NCBI RefSeq assembly: GCF_010093535.1
Contig: NW_022985180.1
Location: 909,321 to 973,320 of the forward strand
Length of the DNA stretch: 64,000 bases
Reading direction: 5' to 3'
Source: Lindgomyces ingoldianus
Lineage: Eukaryota; Ascomycota; Dothideomycetes; Pleosporales; Lindgomycetaceae
The notes under the pieces were generated by a model, which worked only from the letters and a program-made list of their open reading frames with translations, did no database searches and was not told where the DNA came from. Positions 24,769 through 37,500 of the stretch are shown piece after piece (position 1 is the first letter of the stretch; each line of letters begins with the position of its first letter). The position numbers were made by a program, and so were the translations under genes.

Positions 24769-25313
24769 ATATAAAACATCCTTATTATTAATTTATACAA
24801 CATTAATAATAACTTTATAGTTAAAGTATGTGTTATTTTTAATTATAAACTTAAATCTTTACAGAGCCTAGTTATATAATTAGTAAAAGTAGTAAAACTT
24901 CTTAATCTTTTCTAATACTATAGCATTAATGTTATAGCTAGCGCTAGTTAGCATCTTTTAGAGTCTCTTTATACAGGGGTGTCTAAATTAGTAGTAGAGG
25001 CAGTAGAGTTCTAATTTAGTAAAAAAGAACATAAACTTTTCTTTACTAACATTAAAAAAAGTGTCTTTTTTTTATATAATAAAAATAGTAGTTTTATTTT
25101 TACATATAATAATATTTAAAATGTTGTTAAAGTATGCTCTAAGTTAATTAGCATCTACTAGTAATAGTAAAAATAGTGTTAGAGTCTTTAAAATGTAGTA
25201 TGTAACTAGACTAATTAAGTTCTAGATTTATATAGTACTAATTAATCTTTTTAGTGTTTAGCTTTTAAAGCTAATATTTATTTAGCTAGGTGTTTAATTA
25301 ATTTTTATATATA

Positions 25314-27176
25314 ACGTACTTCATAGGCGAGTTGCTCACACACCTGAGTCGCTTACTTTTGCCAAGACCCCACCCTAACAAACTCTATTATAGCCCATAA
25401 CAACCCGCTCTAGCACTATATAGTACAGTACAGCCTAGAATATTATTTAGATACTACTTTTACTTCTTGCTTACACATTTGTGTGTTATGCTTAGTCTAA
25501 TTACACTATCTGCAGCGCCTTTAGAATAGCTTACTTACTTTAGCTTACACTTACTTCTTTGCCTTTTTTCTATTACTACGCGCCTTAAACTTTTTTAGAG
25601 CTATTAAGTGTAAGCTTTTTTAAATTATTAAAGTTTTTTCTGCCTTAATCTACTTTCTTTTATGTAATTTATATTATGTGGCAGCCTTATTAGCTGCTTA
25701 AAGCTTAGTAATTTTCTATTATATTAACACTAGCTTATATATAATTATTACTGCCCCTTTTAAGACTTTTTTAAACACTTTAACTATAAAAGTTAGTAAA
25801 CTATTTATATGCTTTTAAATTTTTATTTTTATAAGTATTAATTATAACTTAAGTTCTAAAGTATTACTTAAAGTTTATAACTACTAAAGCTTATTATATA
25901 TAAGTAGTAGTAGTAATAAAGTGCATAACTTTACATTAAGGCTTATTATAACTTATTATAGGTTAAAAGAAACTAATCTAGCGCTTTAAAACTTTTCTTA
26001 AATATTACTAAAAGTAATTATAGCATTATAAGCTACTTTAAAGCATAGTAAAAACTTTATTTTTATAATATAAATAATTTAGTTATGCATAAAGTTTTTA
26101 GCTTAGCACTTATACACTTTTTTTAAAAAAGTAAAATAACCTACATTAAGTAGCTATAAAAAGTGTAATAAGTAAAAAAGTATATAAATAGTAATAATCT
26201 TATTATCTTTATAGTATTACTAAAAATAAAGTAAGTTATAGCTTTTATAGCTATTAATAACTAGTAAACAGTAGCTGCTAACAGTATACTTTTTTATATA
26301 TACATTAAAGTGCTTTAACTAGTCTAGACTAAGCTAATTAGTAGTTTAGCTATGCTTAAAAATTATAATAACTTAATTTTAAAGTAAAATTTTTTTTATA
26401 CTAGTTTAAAAAGTAGTTGCTACTCTAAAAAATAATAAAAAGTAGAATAGCCTACTTTTTAGTATTAATGCTCTAGATAGCTGTTATCTACTTCTAGTTA
26501 CTTAGCTAGACTGCTTTTAGCTATTTTTATCTCTTTTAACTTATAATAACTACTTTAGTAGATATTTAGCCTATTATAAACTTTATTTTATTAAAGTTAT
26601 ATATGTTGTTATTTTAGATGCTATACTTAGCTTTAATATTTTTATAAGGTTAAACTAGCTTTAAATTACTATAAAATTTTTATAAAAAGCTTTTTTATAG
26701 TTATAGTTATACTTAAACTTTACTTTAAGCTTTAAGTAACACTTAATAAATATATTAAGCTAGTTTATACTAATATAGCCTATATTATGCTTAGTGTGTA
26801 AAGAATTAGCTATATTAGCTATAGCTACTAGCTAAGAGAGAAATTTTTACGCATTTAGCTTAAGTATGTGCTAAATAATTACTTACTTTTTATTATTATC
26901 TAGCTTTTATAAGTTAGCTATATAATTAGCTTAAAAAAGTTATTTAGCATGTTAGTTACTTATTATTTTTTAAAGGACTTTATAAATAGCTATAGTGTGT
27001 TAGTTAAAAAGTATTATATTTTATTTAAAAGCTTAAAGTGTAAGCTATATCTAATATTTTTTTAACATATTTAAGTAGTGTTGTTAGAAATGCATTAGTG
27101 TAGAAAAAGTAGTGTAGTAAGGTCTTAGTAAAAGTAAGTAACTTAGGTGTGTAAGCAACTTGCCTATAAAGTATGT
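25314..27176 (-). mobile_element. Pogo c: full-length pogo/Fot1-like transposon
   Basis: 1863 bp with inverted ends of about 60 bp (ACGTACTTCATAGGCGAG on the left, ACATACTTTATAGGCAAG on the right strand) and TA duplications (25312-25313 and 27177-27178). Copia-2 C shows the empty site near 63783 (TATATATAAGTTTTTTT). A transposase remnant reads on the minus strand. It has an HTH/CENP-B-like N-terminal part near 26650-26880 and a DDE domain start with VYNF-type motif near 26585-26620. Pogo/Fot1 assignment rests on these motifs, the TA duplications and the size. Confidence 0.88.
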
Positions 27177-27489
27177 TAAGTTTTTTTATATATACACCTT
27201 AAGTTAGAACTTGCTAATAGTAGAGATTTTTACTGCGCCTATGTCTTATAGTTTGCCTTAGTATACTATATAGTATTAGTTATTAAGGATAAACTGCTTA
27301 GCATACTTTTTAGGTTTAATGCTATAGATGTCCTCTTCTATTGCACAGTGTAAATAAGCAGTAAAGGTAAAATAGTTAATAGCTTTTTTAGCATCTTTAC
27401 TCTCTTATTTTATTTTTTTTATATTATGTAAATTTTTTTTTTCTTAGAGTAACTTTTAAAGTCTTAGATGTACAAAGTAATAGCTTTAT

Positions 27490-27690
27490 TGTAAAGATGG
27501 GATAGTAAGTAGCACGGATAGCACTGAGAGCAAGCTTTCGGAGAAAGATAGGAGTGTATTGTAAGAGAGACGAATCGCTGCCAAGCTTCGCTTGTCAGGA
27601 TTCATGCTTATATACGAAGCACAGGTCATACGACCTCGAAACAGGTCAGGTGAGGCCATACTGGCCCGTTCTAGGACATCCGGCCTTACA
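27490..27690 (-). repeat. Solo LTR, short form (201 bp)
   Basis: Starts TGTAAAGATGGG and ends GGCCTTACA, with a 5-bp duplication TTTAT (27485-27489 and 27691-27695). It sits in Copia-2 A. On the minus strand it holds a TATA-like TATATAAGC. It matches the two ends of the 524-bp solo LTR at 43710-44233 but lacks its central 320 or so bases. GC-rich and essentially free of RIP, in a mutated host element. The orientation is inferred from the TATA motif. Confidence 0.88.
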
Positions 27691-27741
27691 TTTATATAAT
27701 AAAGTCTTATTATAAAATTTTTTATATAAGGTAATGTACTA

Positions 27742-30720
27742 ACGTACTTTATAGGCGAGTTGCTTACACACTTAAGTTACTTACTTTAACTAAGACCTTA
27801 CTATACTACTTTTTTTACACTAATATATTCCTAACAACACTACTTAAATATGTTAAAAAAATGTTAAATATAGCTTACACTTTAATCTTTTAAATAAAAA
27901 ATAATACTTTTTAACTAACACACTATAGCTATTTATAAAGTTTTTTAAAAAATAATAAGTAACTAACATACTAAACAACTTTTCTAAGCTAATTATATAG
28001 CTAACTTATAAAAGCTAAATAATAATAAAAAGTAGGTAATTATTTAGCATATACTTAAGCTAAATATGTAAAGATTTTTTTTTTAGCTAGTAGCTATAGC
28101 TAATATAGCTAATTCTTTACACACTAAGTATAATATAAGCTATATTAGCATAAACTAGCTTAATATATTTATTAAGTATTACTTAAAGCTTAAAGTAAAG
28201 TTTAAGTATAACTATAACTATAAAAAAGCTTTTTATAAAATTTTTATAGTAATTTAAAGCTAGTTTAACTTTATAAAAAATATTAAAGCTAAGTATAGTA
28301 TCTAAAATAATAATATATATAACTTTAATAAAATAAAGTTTATAATAGGCTAAATATCTACTAAAGTAGTTGTTATAAGTTTAAAGAAATAAGAATAGCT
28401 AAAAGCAGTCTAGCTAGGTAACTAAAAGTAAATAACAGCTATTTAGAGCATTAATGCTAAAAAGTAGGCTATTTTACTTTTTATTATTTTCTAAAGTAGT
28501 AACTACTTTTTAAACTAGTATAAAAAAATCTACTTTAAAATTAAGTTATTATAATTTTTAAGCATAGCTAAACTACTAATTAGCTTAGTTTAGACTAGTT
28601 AAAGCACTTTAACATGTATATAAAAAAGTGTACTATTAGTAGCTACTATTTACTAGTTATTAATAGCTATAAAAGCTATAACTTACTTTATTTTTAGTAA
28701 TACTATAAAAATAATAAGATTATTACTATTTATATGCTTTTTTACTTAGTATACTTTTTATAGCTACTTAATATAAGTTATTTTACTCTTTTAAAAAAAG
28801 TATATAAGCGCTAAGCTAAAAACTTTATACATAACTAAATTACTTATATTATAAAAATAAAGTTTCTACTATGCTTTAAAGTAGCCTATAATGCTATAAC
28901 GTACCTAACGGGTTAGCCGGCCACTTTTGCCAAGCCCCCACCAAAACCACCCTATTCTCTCGCAAAACAGCCCACTTTGGCCCTGTATAGAGTAATACAA
29001 CACAAGATATTATTTAGAGTCTACTTCTGCTACTTACTTACATGTACGCAAGTTATGCCTAGTCTAATTGCACTGCCTGCATTGCCTTTAACTTAGCTTA
29101 CCTCCTTTAGCGCGCACCTGCGTCTTTAGCTTCTTCCTATTACTACACGCTCTAAACTCCTTTAGAGCAGTTAGACAAGCCCTATCCTTAACTATTAAGG
29201 TCTCTTCTACCTAAATCTACTTCCTTTTATGTAATCTATGTTATGTGGCAGCCTTATTTGCTGCTTAAAGCTCTATAATCTTATAGCCCACTCTATTACA
29301 TTAATGCTCTAGATAACTGTTGTCTACTTCTTATTACTTTACTATATTACCTTTAGCTGTCCTTGTCTCTCTAAAGCTATAACAACTACTCTAGTTAATA
29401 TCTAGCCTATTATAAAGCCTAACTTGTTAAAGTTATACCTATCTTTATCCTAGATACTATACTTAGCTTTTATGTTAGCTATAAGGCAAAACTAGCCCTA
29501 GATAACCTCTAGATCCTTGCAGAGCGCTCTTTTATAATTATACTTATAATTAAACTTTATTATAAACTTAGGGCAGTGCTTAACCCACATACTAGTCTAG
29601 TTTAAGGTAACCTGGCCTAGATTACGCTCTGCAGGCAAGGAATTAGCTATATTAGCTACAGCTGCAAGCCTAAAGGGAAATCCGCGCGTAATAAGCTTAA
29701 GTATATACTTAACAACTACCTCTTTCTTAAGCTTAGTTAGATTCCTTAATTTAGGCCAGCATTCTGCTTGTAAAGGCTGTCTAGCGCGTTAATTGCTTAG
29801 TGTTATATAAAAGACATTATAGATAGCTGCAGCGCGTTGTAAGGAGAGTTTTAAGTCTTATTTAAGAGCCTAAAGAGCAAGCTGTATTTAACGTTCTTTA
29901 GAAGATTTAATCTAGTGTTGTTGTTAAGGCATTATGTAGATAGGTAGAGTTTAGTAGGGGCTTGGCAAAAGTGGCCGGCCAACCCGTGTGGCCGGCCAAC
30001 CTGTTAGGTACGTTAATTACTTTTAGTAATATTTAAGAAGAGTTTTAAAGTGCTAAATTAGTTTCTTTTAACCTATAATAAGTTATAATAGGCCTTAATA
30101 TAAAGTTGCGCACTTTATTACTACTACTACTTATATATAATAAGCCCTAGTAGTTATAAACCCTAAGTAATACTTTAAAACTTAAGTTATAATTAATGCT
30201 TATAAAAATAAAAATTTAAAAGCATATAAATAGTTTACTAACTTTTATAGTTAAAGTGTTTAAAAAGGTCTTAAAGAGGGCAGTAATAATTATATATAAG
30301 CTAGTATTAGTGTAATAGAAAATTACTAAGCTTTAAGCAGCTAATAAGGCTACTATATAATATAAATTATATAAAAAAAAGTAAATTAAAGTAAAAAAGA
30401 CTTTAATAATTTAACAAAGCTTATGCTTAATAGCTTTAAAGAAGTTTAGAGCGCGCAGTAATAAGAAAAAGGCAAAGAAGTAAGTGTAAGCTAAAGTAGA
30501 TAAGCTATTCTAAAGGCGCTATAGATAGTGTAATTAGACTAGGCATAACATGTAAATGTGTAAGTAAGAAGTAGAAGTAGTATCTAAATAATATTCTAGG
30601 CTGTACTGTACTATATAGTGCTAGAGCAGGTTGTTATAGGCTATAATAGAGTTTGTTAGGGTGGGGTCTTGGCAAAAGTAAGCGACTTAGGTGTGTAAGC
30701 AACTTGCCTATAAAGTATGT
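27742..30720 (+). mobile_element. Pogo d: full-length pogo/Fot1-like transposon split by pogo-2
   Basis: Left end ACGTACTTTATAGGCGAG, right end mirrored at 30720, TA duplications at 27740-27741 and 30721-30722. Without the inserted element it is 1862 bp. The transposase remnant on the plus strand shows an N-terminal DNA-binding region near 28080-28260. The first catalytic motif appears as NIYNFNK near 28313, where pogo has IYNFDE. KVVVISLKK follows, and FIIFQSSNYF near 28480. The C-terminal part is at 30030-30600. The catalytic Asp has become Asn. Frames carry many stops, so it is dead as an autonomous element. Confidence 0.9.
28899..30013 (-). mobile_element. Pogo-2: deletion derivative of a second pogo-like family
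   Basis: Inverted ends ACGTACCTAACGGGTTAGCC and the mirrored ACGTACCTAACAGGTTGGCC differ from pogo-1. TA duplications lie at 28897-28898 and 30014-30015. The empty site is seen in pogo b near 33688 (ATGCTATAATTACTTTT). The subterminal interior is related to pogo-1 (shared ATGCCTAGTCTAATTGCACTG and transposase N-terminal region). The DDE core present in pogo c between about 25740 and 26460 is absent, leaving 1115 bp. The right end has a duplicated GGCCGGCCAACC block. Non-autonomous. Confidence 0.88.
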
Positions 30721-32280
30721 TAGTTCTTTACTTATATATAGTTATTATAAGGGTAGTTTAATAACTAACATTTTTTTATAGTAAATAAAGCACTTCTTTA
30801 TCTATGTGTGTTTATCTTTAGATTATAGCCTAAACTTAGATAAAGATTTTCTATGTTATTTTTTTTTACACAGAGAGAAGCTTTCTTCTTATTATGCAGA
30901 CTTTTATTATGCAGAGTTATATTAGTAGTTTATGTAGTATGCATTAGGTAGTTTCTAAAGGTATTAGTTTACTCTTTAGTCTATAGTAACTTAAAGTAAT
31001 GCCTATAAGTTACTAAATAAAGCTTTATATAAGAGCTTAATAGTAAACATAGCATGTTCTAGTTCTAGTTATTCTTAATAAGCTTATATAATAGTAGTGT
31101 GTAGTAAAACATCTTTTTAAAATTTAGTTTTTAGTGCTCTTTATATAAGTGTAAGCTTGTTAATTATTGCTTTAAAAACTTTATATAAACTTTTATTAAA
31201 GTTTTTTTATTAGTATTATATAAAAGTTATTATTGTCTAGTTTATCTAGTACTAGCTATAGTTTACATTAGTATTAAAGTAACTACTTAAGGTGTTATAT
31301 AAATGCTTCTAGTTATATCTAGAGCTTATGTTATGTATATAGTACATATTTACTTAACCTTTTAAAATATCTAGAAAGATGTCTATGTACTAAGTTTTTT
31401 AAATATCTAGCTATTAATATAAATTAATAAAGATTTTTATTTTATTTATAAAAATATTATATAGTTAACTTATATAGTTATTATTTTGTTATGCTTTTTA
31501 AAATTATATAATCTTATTTACTAGAAGTTTTTCTTTAGTAGTTTCTCTTTAAAGTAAAAGTTTATACAAGTTGTAATGTAGTATAGATTATGCAGGTAGT
31601 ATTAGTAGTGCGTATACTACTACAGGCGGTAGTGTGTACAATTAAGGGTGTGGAGCAGGCGTTAGGTAGAGTAGCATGTATTGTTTATATAGTAATTAGT
31701 GTAGTGCTAGCTAAAGTGTAGGAGTAAGTAATGCTAGTATATTTAGTATTAATAGTAGCATTATATTTAGTCTGCTTTTATGCAAAGCCTTATATAGTAA
31801 TAAAAGTTATATATAAAGCCTTTTTAGTGTAATTACTTTTTTTTATGCTATATTATATAGCTTTTAGGCTTAGGTACCTTTATTACCTAGCTATAGTGTA
31901 ATTCTCTTGTTTTTTAGCACTTATATAAGCTCTTTTTTAAACATGCAGCTAAGTGCTAAAAAGTTTTATAGTGTTTATTTTTTAAAATTTTTTATATATA
32001 AACTTAGAAAAGTAGCGCTTTTCTAAGTTATTATACATAAATTAGTAATTATATAACTTATGTATAATTAAGTCTATAGGCTTGTTAAAGCTTTTAACAT
32101 GTTAATTTTATTATTCTAGTACTTTAGGCTAGTCTTATTTTATAGTGTTACCTCTAATATCTCTATGTTCTTTATAAGTTATTTATATAATAAAAATTAT
32201 TCTTTATTTTTTATTATTATTACATAGAGTTATTAGTTTCTAGTAGGATTTTATTATAATAGTATAGTTTATTACTTTTC

Positions 32281-32802
32281 CAGTAGATTACACAGGTACT
32301 GCTATTATCTAGCTGCTAGGTTATGCAGCTTTAATAGCTTTAGTGTGCACTTTACACTATCTCTTCTTTACTTTATATAGTAGTAGAGCTTGCTGTATAA
32401 TGTAAAGAATTAATCTACTATTTTAAAGAATAAGTAACTAAATAAAGTACTTTATAAAGTGTAAATGCTTTATTATTACTTTTCCTAAAAGATAAGTAAT
32501 AAAATAAAGTGCCTTATAAAGTGTAAAGTTAATTACTTATGCAGTAGATTGCACAGGTACTGCTGTTGTCTAGCTACTAGGTTGTGCAGCTTTAATAGCT
32601 TTAGTATATGTCTTACACTATTTTCTTTTTGCTTTATACAGTAGTAGGGCTTACTATATAATGTAAAAGATTAATCTGCTATTCTAAGAGATAAGTAACT
32701 AAATAAAGTACTTTATAAGGTGTAAGTGCTTTATTATTACTCTTTCTAGAAAATAAGTAATAAAATAAAGTACTTTATAAAGTGTAAGTACTCTATTATT
32801 AC
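32281..32802. repeat. Tandem duplication, period about 261 bp, in Copia-2 A
   Basis: Two copies begin CAGTAGATTACACAGGTACT (32281) and CAGTAGATTGCACAGGTACT (32542) and run to about 32800, near the 5' end of the minus-strand element. Each also contains a shorter internal repeat (AAATAAAGTACTTTATAA). No protein is recognised; this is probably leader or gag-proximal sequence. Confidence 0.8.
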
Positions 32803-32842
32803 TCTTGCTAATTTATAGTTAATTAAATTAACTACTAATTAG

Positions 32843-33122
32843 TGTTAAATAGGCTCTAACAGCTAGCTACTTATAGTATAAGCACTTAAGTAGTAAGAGT
32901 AAGAGTAGTGTATAGTGTGCACAGTGTATAAAGTAGGTAAAGTAAAGGCAACATGTTTCTAGTTTTATTACTCTTGTCTTTCCTCTGTACAGAGGAAAAG
33001 GGGGATATCTAGATGTTCGCGCACAGAGGTTCGCGCACAAGCATTATGTGACATAGATACGTGATCCTGCTCGTGCGCGATCGCTTGTATCTAGGCCGTG
33101 ACGCTGCTGCTGCGTACGGACA
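32843..33122 (-). repeat. Copia-2 A right LTR (5' LTR of the minus-strand element)
   Basis: 280 bp ending GCGTACGGACA. Its right 190 bases are almost unmutated (CGCGCACAGAGGTTCGCGCAC, GTGATCCTGCTCGTGCGCGA). Flanked by ATAAG. Confidence 0.93.
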
Positions 33123-34543
33123 ATAAGGTTTATAATAAGCTAGATATTTACTAGAGTAGTTATTATAAGTTTAAAAAGATAAAGATAGCTAAAAGCAGTC
33201 TAGCTAGGTAACTAGAAGAAGATAACAGCTATCTAAAGCATTAATGCTAAAAAGTAGGCTATTTTACTTTTTATTATTTTCTAGAGTAGTAACTACTTTT
33301 TAAACTAGTATAAAAAAAATCTACTTTAAAATTAAGTTATTATAATCTTTAAGTGTAGCTAGACTACTAATTAGCTTGGTCTAGACTAGTTAGAGCACTT
33401 TAATATGTATATAAAAAAGTGTACTATTAGCAGCTACTATTTACTAGTTATTAATAGCTATAAAAGCTATAACTTACTTTATTTTTAGTAATACTATAAA
33501 GATAATAAGATTATTACTATTTATATACTTTTTTACTTATTACACTTTTTATAGCTACTTAATGTAGGTTGTTTTACTTTTTTAAAGAAAGTGTATAAGT
33601 GCTAAGCTAAAAACCTTATGCGTAACTAGATTACTTATATTATAAAAATAAAGTTTTTACTATACTTTAAAGTAGCTTATAATGCTATAATTACTTTTAG
33701 TAATATTTAAGAAAAGTTTTAAAGCGCTAAATTAGTTTCTTTTAACCTATAATAAGTTATAATAGGCCTTAATGTAAAGTTATGCACTTTATTACTACTA
33801 CTACTTATATATAATAAGCCTTAGTAGTTGTAAACTCTAAGTAATACTTTAAAACATAAGTTATAATTAATGCTTATAAAAATAAAAATTTAAAAGTATA
33901 TAAATAGTTTACTAACTTTTATAGTTAAAGTATTTAAAAAAGTCTTAAAAAGAGTAGTAATAATTATACATAAGCTAGTATTAGCGTAATAAAAAATTAC
34001 TAAGCTTTAAGTAGCTAATAAGGCTACTACATAATATAAATTACATAAAAAAAAGTAAATTAAAGTAAAAAAAACTTTAATAATTTAAAAAGCTTACACT
34101 TAAAAGCTTTAAAGAAGTTTAGAGCGCGTAGTAATAAAAAAAGGCAAAAAAGTAAGTGTAAGCTAAAGTAGGTAAGCTATTCTAAAGGCGCTATAGATAG
34201 TGTAATTAGACTAGGCATAACGCGCAAATGTGTAAGCAAGAAGCAGAAGTAGTATCTAAATAATATTCTAGGCTGTACTGTACTATATAGTGCTAGAGCG
34301 GGTTATTATAGGCCATAATAGAGTTTGTTGGGGTGGGGTCTTGGCAAAAGTAAGCGACTCGGGTGTGTGAGCAACTCGCCTGTGAAGTACGTTAGTGTAT
34401 AAGTATTATAACCGAAACTAAATTAGACGCGTTTTAGGCTTAGATATAGTTAAATAAATAATTAGTATAATATTATTAATAAAGCTATTACTAGTAAAAG
34501 TAAGTTTTTTAATATAATATAACAGCACAGGCAAGATAATAGG

Positions 34544-37500
34544 TGTCACGGTATCCTCCCTAGATCCCAGACATAACTGTATTAGACGCGTACTAGAGTA
34601 TTATTAGTGCATGTCTAACACAAACACAACATAACACAGACATAAACTTAAGCATAAACTGCCTTAACACTAACTAAACCTAAAATAGGCTTAATTTATA
34701 CTTAAAGCACTTAGACTTTTAAGCTAAGTATTTAATTACTAATTTTTTTTTAAACCTTTCTATTTCTTATATAACATTTTATACCTACTATAATACCTTA
34801 CGTAGTAATTAAACTAGACTTTTATAAAGCTTTATAACCTTACTTGTACATAATTATAACATTACATTATGTTAAAACTCTAGCTAAGAATAGCCTTTAA
34901 ATCTAATTTAATAAGCTTAGTACTTACATAACTTTAAGCTATTAAAGTAAGCTAAAAAGCTTTTTAAAAAGTGCTTACTTTATAAGAAAGTTACTATATT
35001 ATAAGCTTTAAAGCTTTTTAAAAAAACTTTAAAAAATAGCTTTATGTTATTAAGTAGTCTATTTCTGCTTTAACTTTTATTATAGTAGTAGGAACTAAGA
35101 ACTTACTAGCTTTAAAGCTTACTTAGAAGTCTAAAGATAGCTTAACTTTCTTTTACTTAACACTACTTATAACCTATAACTTTTTTAACTTAGTAATAAA
35201 ATCTAACTAACTCTTTAATCCCCTACTGTTTAATAGAAAATAAAAAGACTTACTTTTCTTTTTATATAAGCTTTAATATAAACTTAAAAGAAATATAGAC
35301 TAATTTCTTTTTAAACACTTTTAGTTACTATATGCCTACTTTTAACTTAACTATAACATAACAGCCTTAATTAACTTACTAATAGATAAGAATATTATTA
35401 ACCTAGATTAATTTATAGTGTTTTTATAAGTAACTTATAAAGACTTAAATAAAAAGTTAACAGCCTTAAGTTGCCTAAACACTTTATAATAAAAAAAAAA
35501 AGCTTTACTTTACACTTTACTAAGTTCTGCTAACTTACATTTAATATAAGCCTAAATAAGATAGGTTTAATTACAGCCTTATATAACTCCCTTTTAACTA
35601 AACTATAACATGCTATAGTAGAAGAACCTCTTCTAAACAACCTTAATGTGTATGTAAACCTAATTGCTACCTATAATAATAACATAAGGTTCCTTCTTAT
35701 ATAAGCCTTAATACGCCCCTAAACTAGCGCAGTTGTAAATAAGAACTTTAATATAATAAAAATTAATTTAAATTATGCTCTAGTTAGTTCTAGAAAGTGT
35801 AAAAATTATAAAAAAAAAGTTAATACTTTAAGTATAGTAAGTATAGTTATATTTTTTAAAACTACTTTATTTCTTTTTCTTAAGTCTATGTAAGTAGCGC
35901 TGCTAGCACTTATTAAAGATTTTTACTATTTTATTTTTATTTTTATAAGGGCTTTAATTTATATTTAAGCTCTAATCTTTCTTACTACTTTTAACATAGC
36001 TACAGCTATAGCAGTAAAAGCCTATAAAAAGGCTTATTTTAGAGCTAAGTTGCCCTTTAGAACTAATTTAACACTAAATCTTTGCTAACTTATAGGCTAA
36101 GTCTTCTACTAATAACTAGAAGTACTAAGTTAATATTTCTATATATTTATAATAAAGAACTATATTAGCTCTAATATAAGCTTTTATTAACTTAGGAGTA
36201 AATAGTATAAGTTACATTAATAAAAAACTAGCGTGTAAACTAAATTTTTAATTAACACTACTTACCTAAATAATTTACCTAACTAGATTTAATAGAAAAT
36301 AACTTAAAAAAGGTTTTATCTTTTATACTATAACTATTATAATTACTTACTAACACTATAAGAAGTAGATTAAGCTCTATATAATAAACACAGAATATTA
36401 TAACCTAATTCTAGAATAACTATAGCTGTATTAGCATAAAGTTGCTTTTAATTACTAAAAGTAAGTTCTAAACTTTAACTCTTTTTAATGCTAAGATATA
36501 TACTTACACTTACACTTAAATAATACTTAAATAGCACTTAATATAGAAGGTTTTTAGACTTACTTTTTAATAACTTAAAAAAGAACTACTTAAGTAAGGC
36601 TAATAAGCTAAGCCTTTTATTAAAATAAGCTATGTAAAATAATTTAATAACTACTTAAACTTAAAAAAAAAAAGCTTTTAAAAAACTTTTACTTACCTAA
36701 TTTAAACATAAACTAGAACTTAAATAGTAGATAGACATCTACTATATAAAACCTACCTTATTTATAACCCTAGCTTAATAACTAGATTATAAAATCTATG
36801 TAGTTATAATTTTTAATATAGACTAAGCTTTAGCTCTTTAAAAATATACTAACTTAAGAATAATAGTTTTTTAAGACTACTATAACTTATTATATGTCTT
36901 TTTTTAAGATAAGTTTAATAAGCTTTTAATATAACATCTATATAATTACTAAATAACTTTTAAGCCTAGTAAACAACCTAGTTATAGGCTACTATATAAG
37001 ATGTTACTAAATAAATTAAAAGTGCTTTAAAAATACTTTAATAAAAACCTAAAAAAAAAGTTTATTTAAGCTAGCTTCTTACTAGTAGTGTTACTTATAC
37101 TATTTATAAAAAAACCTAAAAGTAAGCTTTAATTCTATGTTAACTACTAAAGACTAAACACTATTACTATTAAAAACTAATACTTAATTCTTTTTTTATA
37201 AAAAACTTTAAGCTAACTAAGTAAAGCAAAGTATTTTATAAAGTTAGATATTATTACTGCCTTTAATAAGCTAAAAATAGTAAAGGGTAATAAGTAGCTA
37301 ACAGTGTTTTAGACTTAATATAGACTATTTAAGTACTTAGTAATGCCCTTTAGCTTAGCTAACACGCCTAGTACTTTTTAATATTTTGTAAATAACTTAC
37401 TCTAACCCTACCTAGATGTGTTCTGCACTATATATATTAATAATATTCTAATCTACAGTAATAGCCTTTTAGAGCATAAATAGCATGTACGCCTAGTGCT

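Larger units (their letters stand above)
13174..33122 (-). mobile_element. Copia-2 A: Copia element carrying four further insertions
   Basis: Two 280-bp LTRs (13174-13453 and 32843-33122), starting TGTTAAATAGG and ending GACA, are flanked by ATAAG (13169-13173 and 33123-33127). The uninterrupted pogo d copy near 28330 reads AATAAAATAAAGTTTATAAT, which confirms the site. The polyprotein remnant lies on the minus strand and parallels Copia-2 B. Nested inside are Gypsy-1 copy 2, pogo c, a solo LTR and pogo d. Removing them leaves about 7.3 kb, some 1.1 kb longer than Copia-2 B. Confidence 0.92.
12577..34392 (+). mobile_element. Pogo b: full-length pogo/Fot1-like transposon split by Copia-2 A
   Basis: Termini ACGTACTTCACAGGC (left) and the reverse complement at 34378-34392 are flanked by TA (12575-12576 and 34393-34394). 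Subtracting Copia-2 A and its duplication leaves 1862 bp, the same as pogo d and within 1 bp of pogo c. The transposase remnant reads on the plus strand. It includes a C-terminal CCHC-like knuckle region near 34195-34250 (remnant of C..C.....H....C spacing). The right terminus is almost unmutated. Confidence 0.9.
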
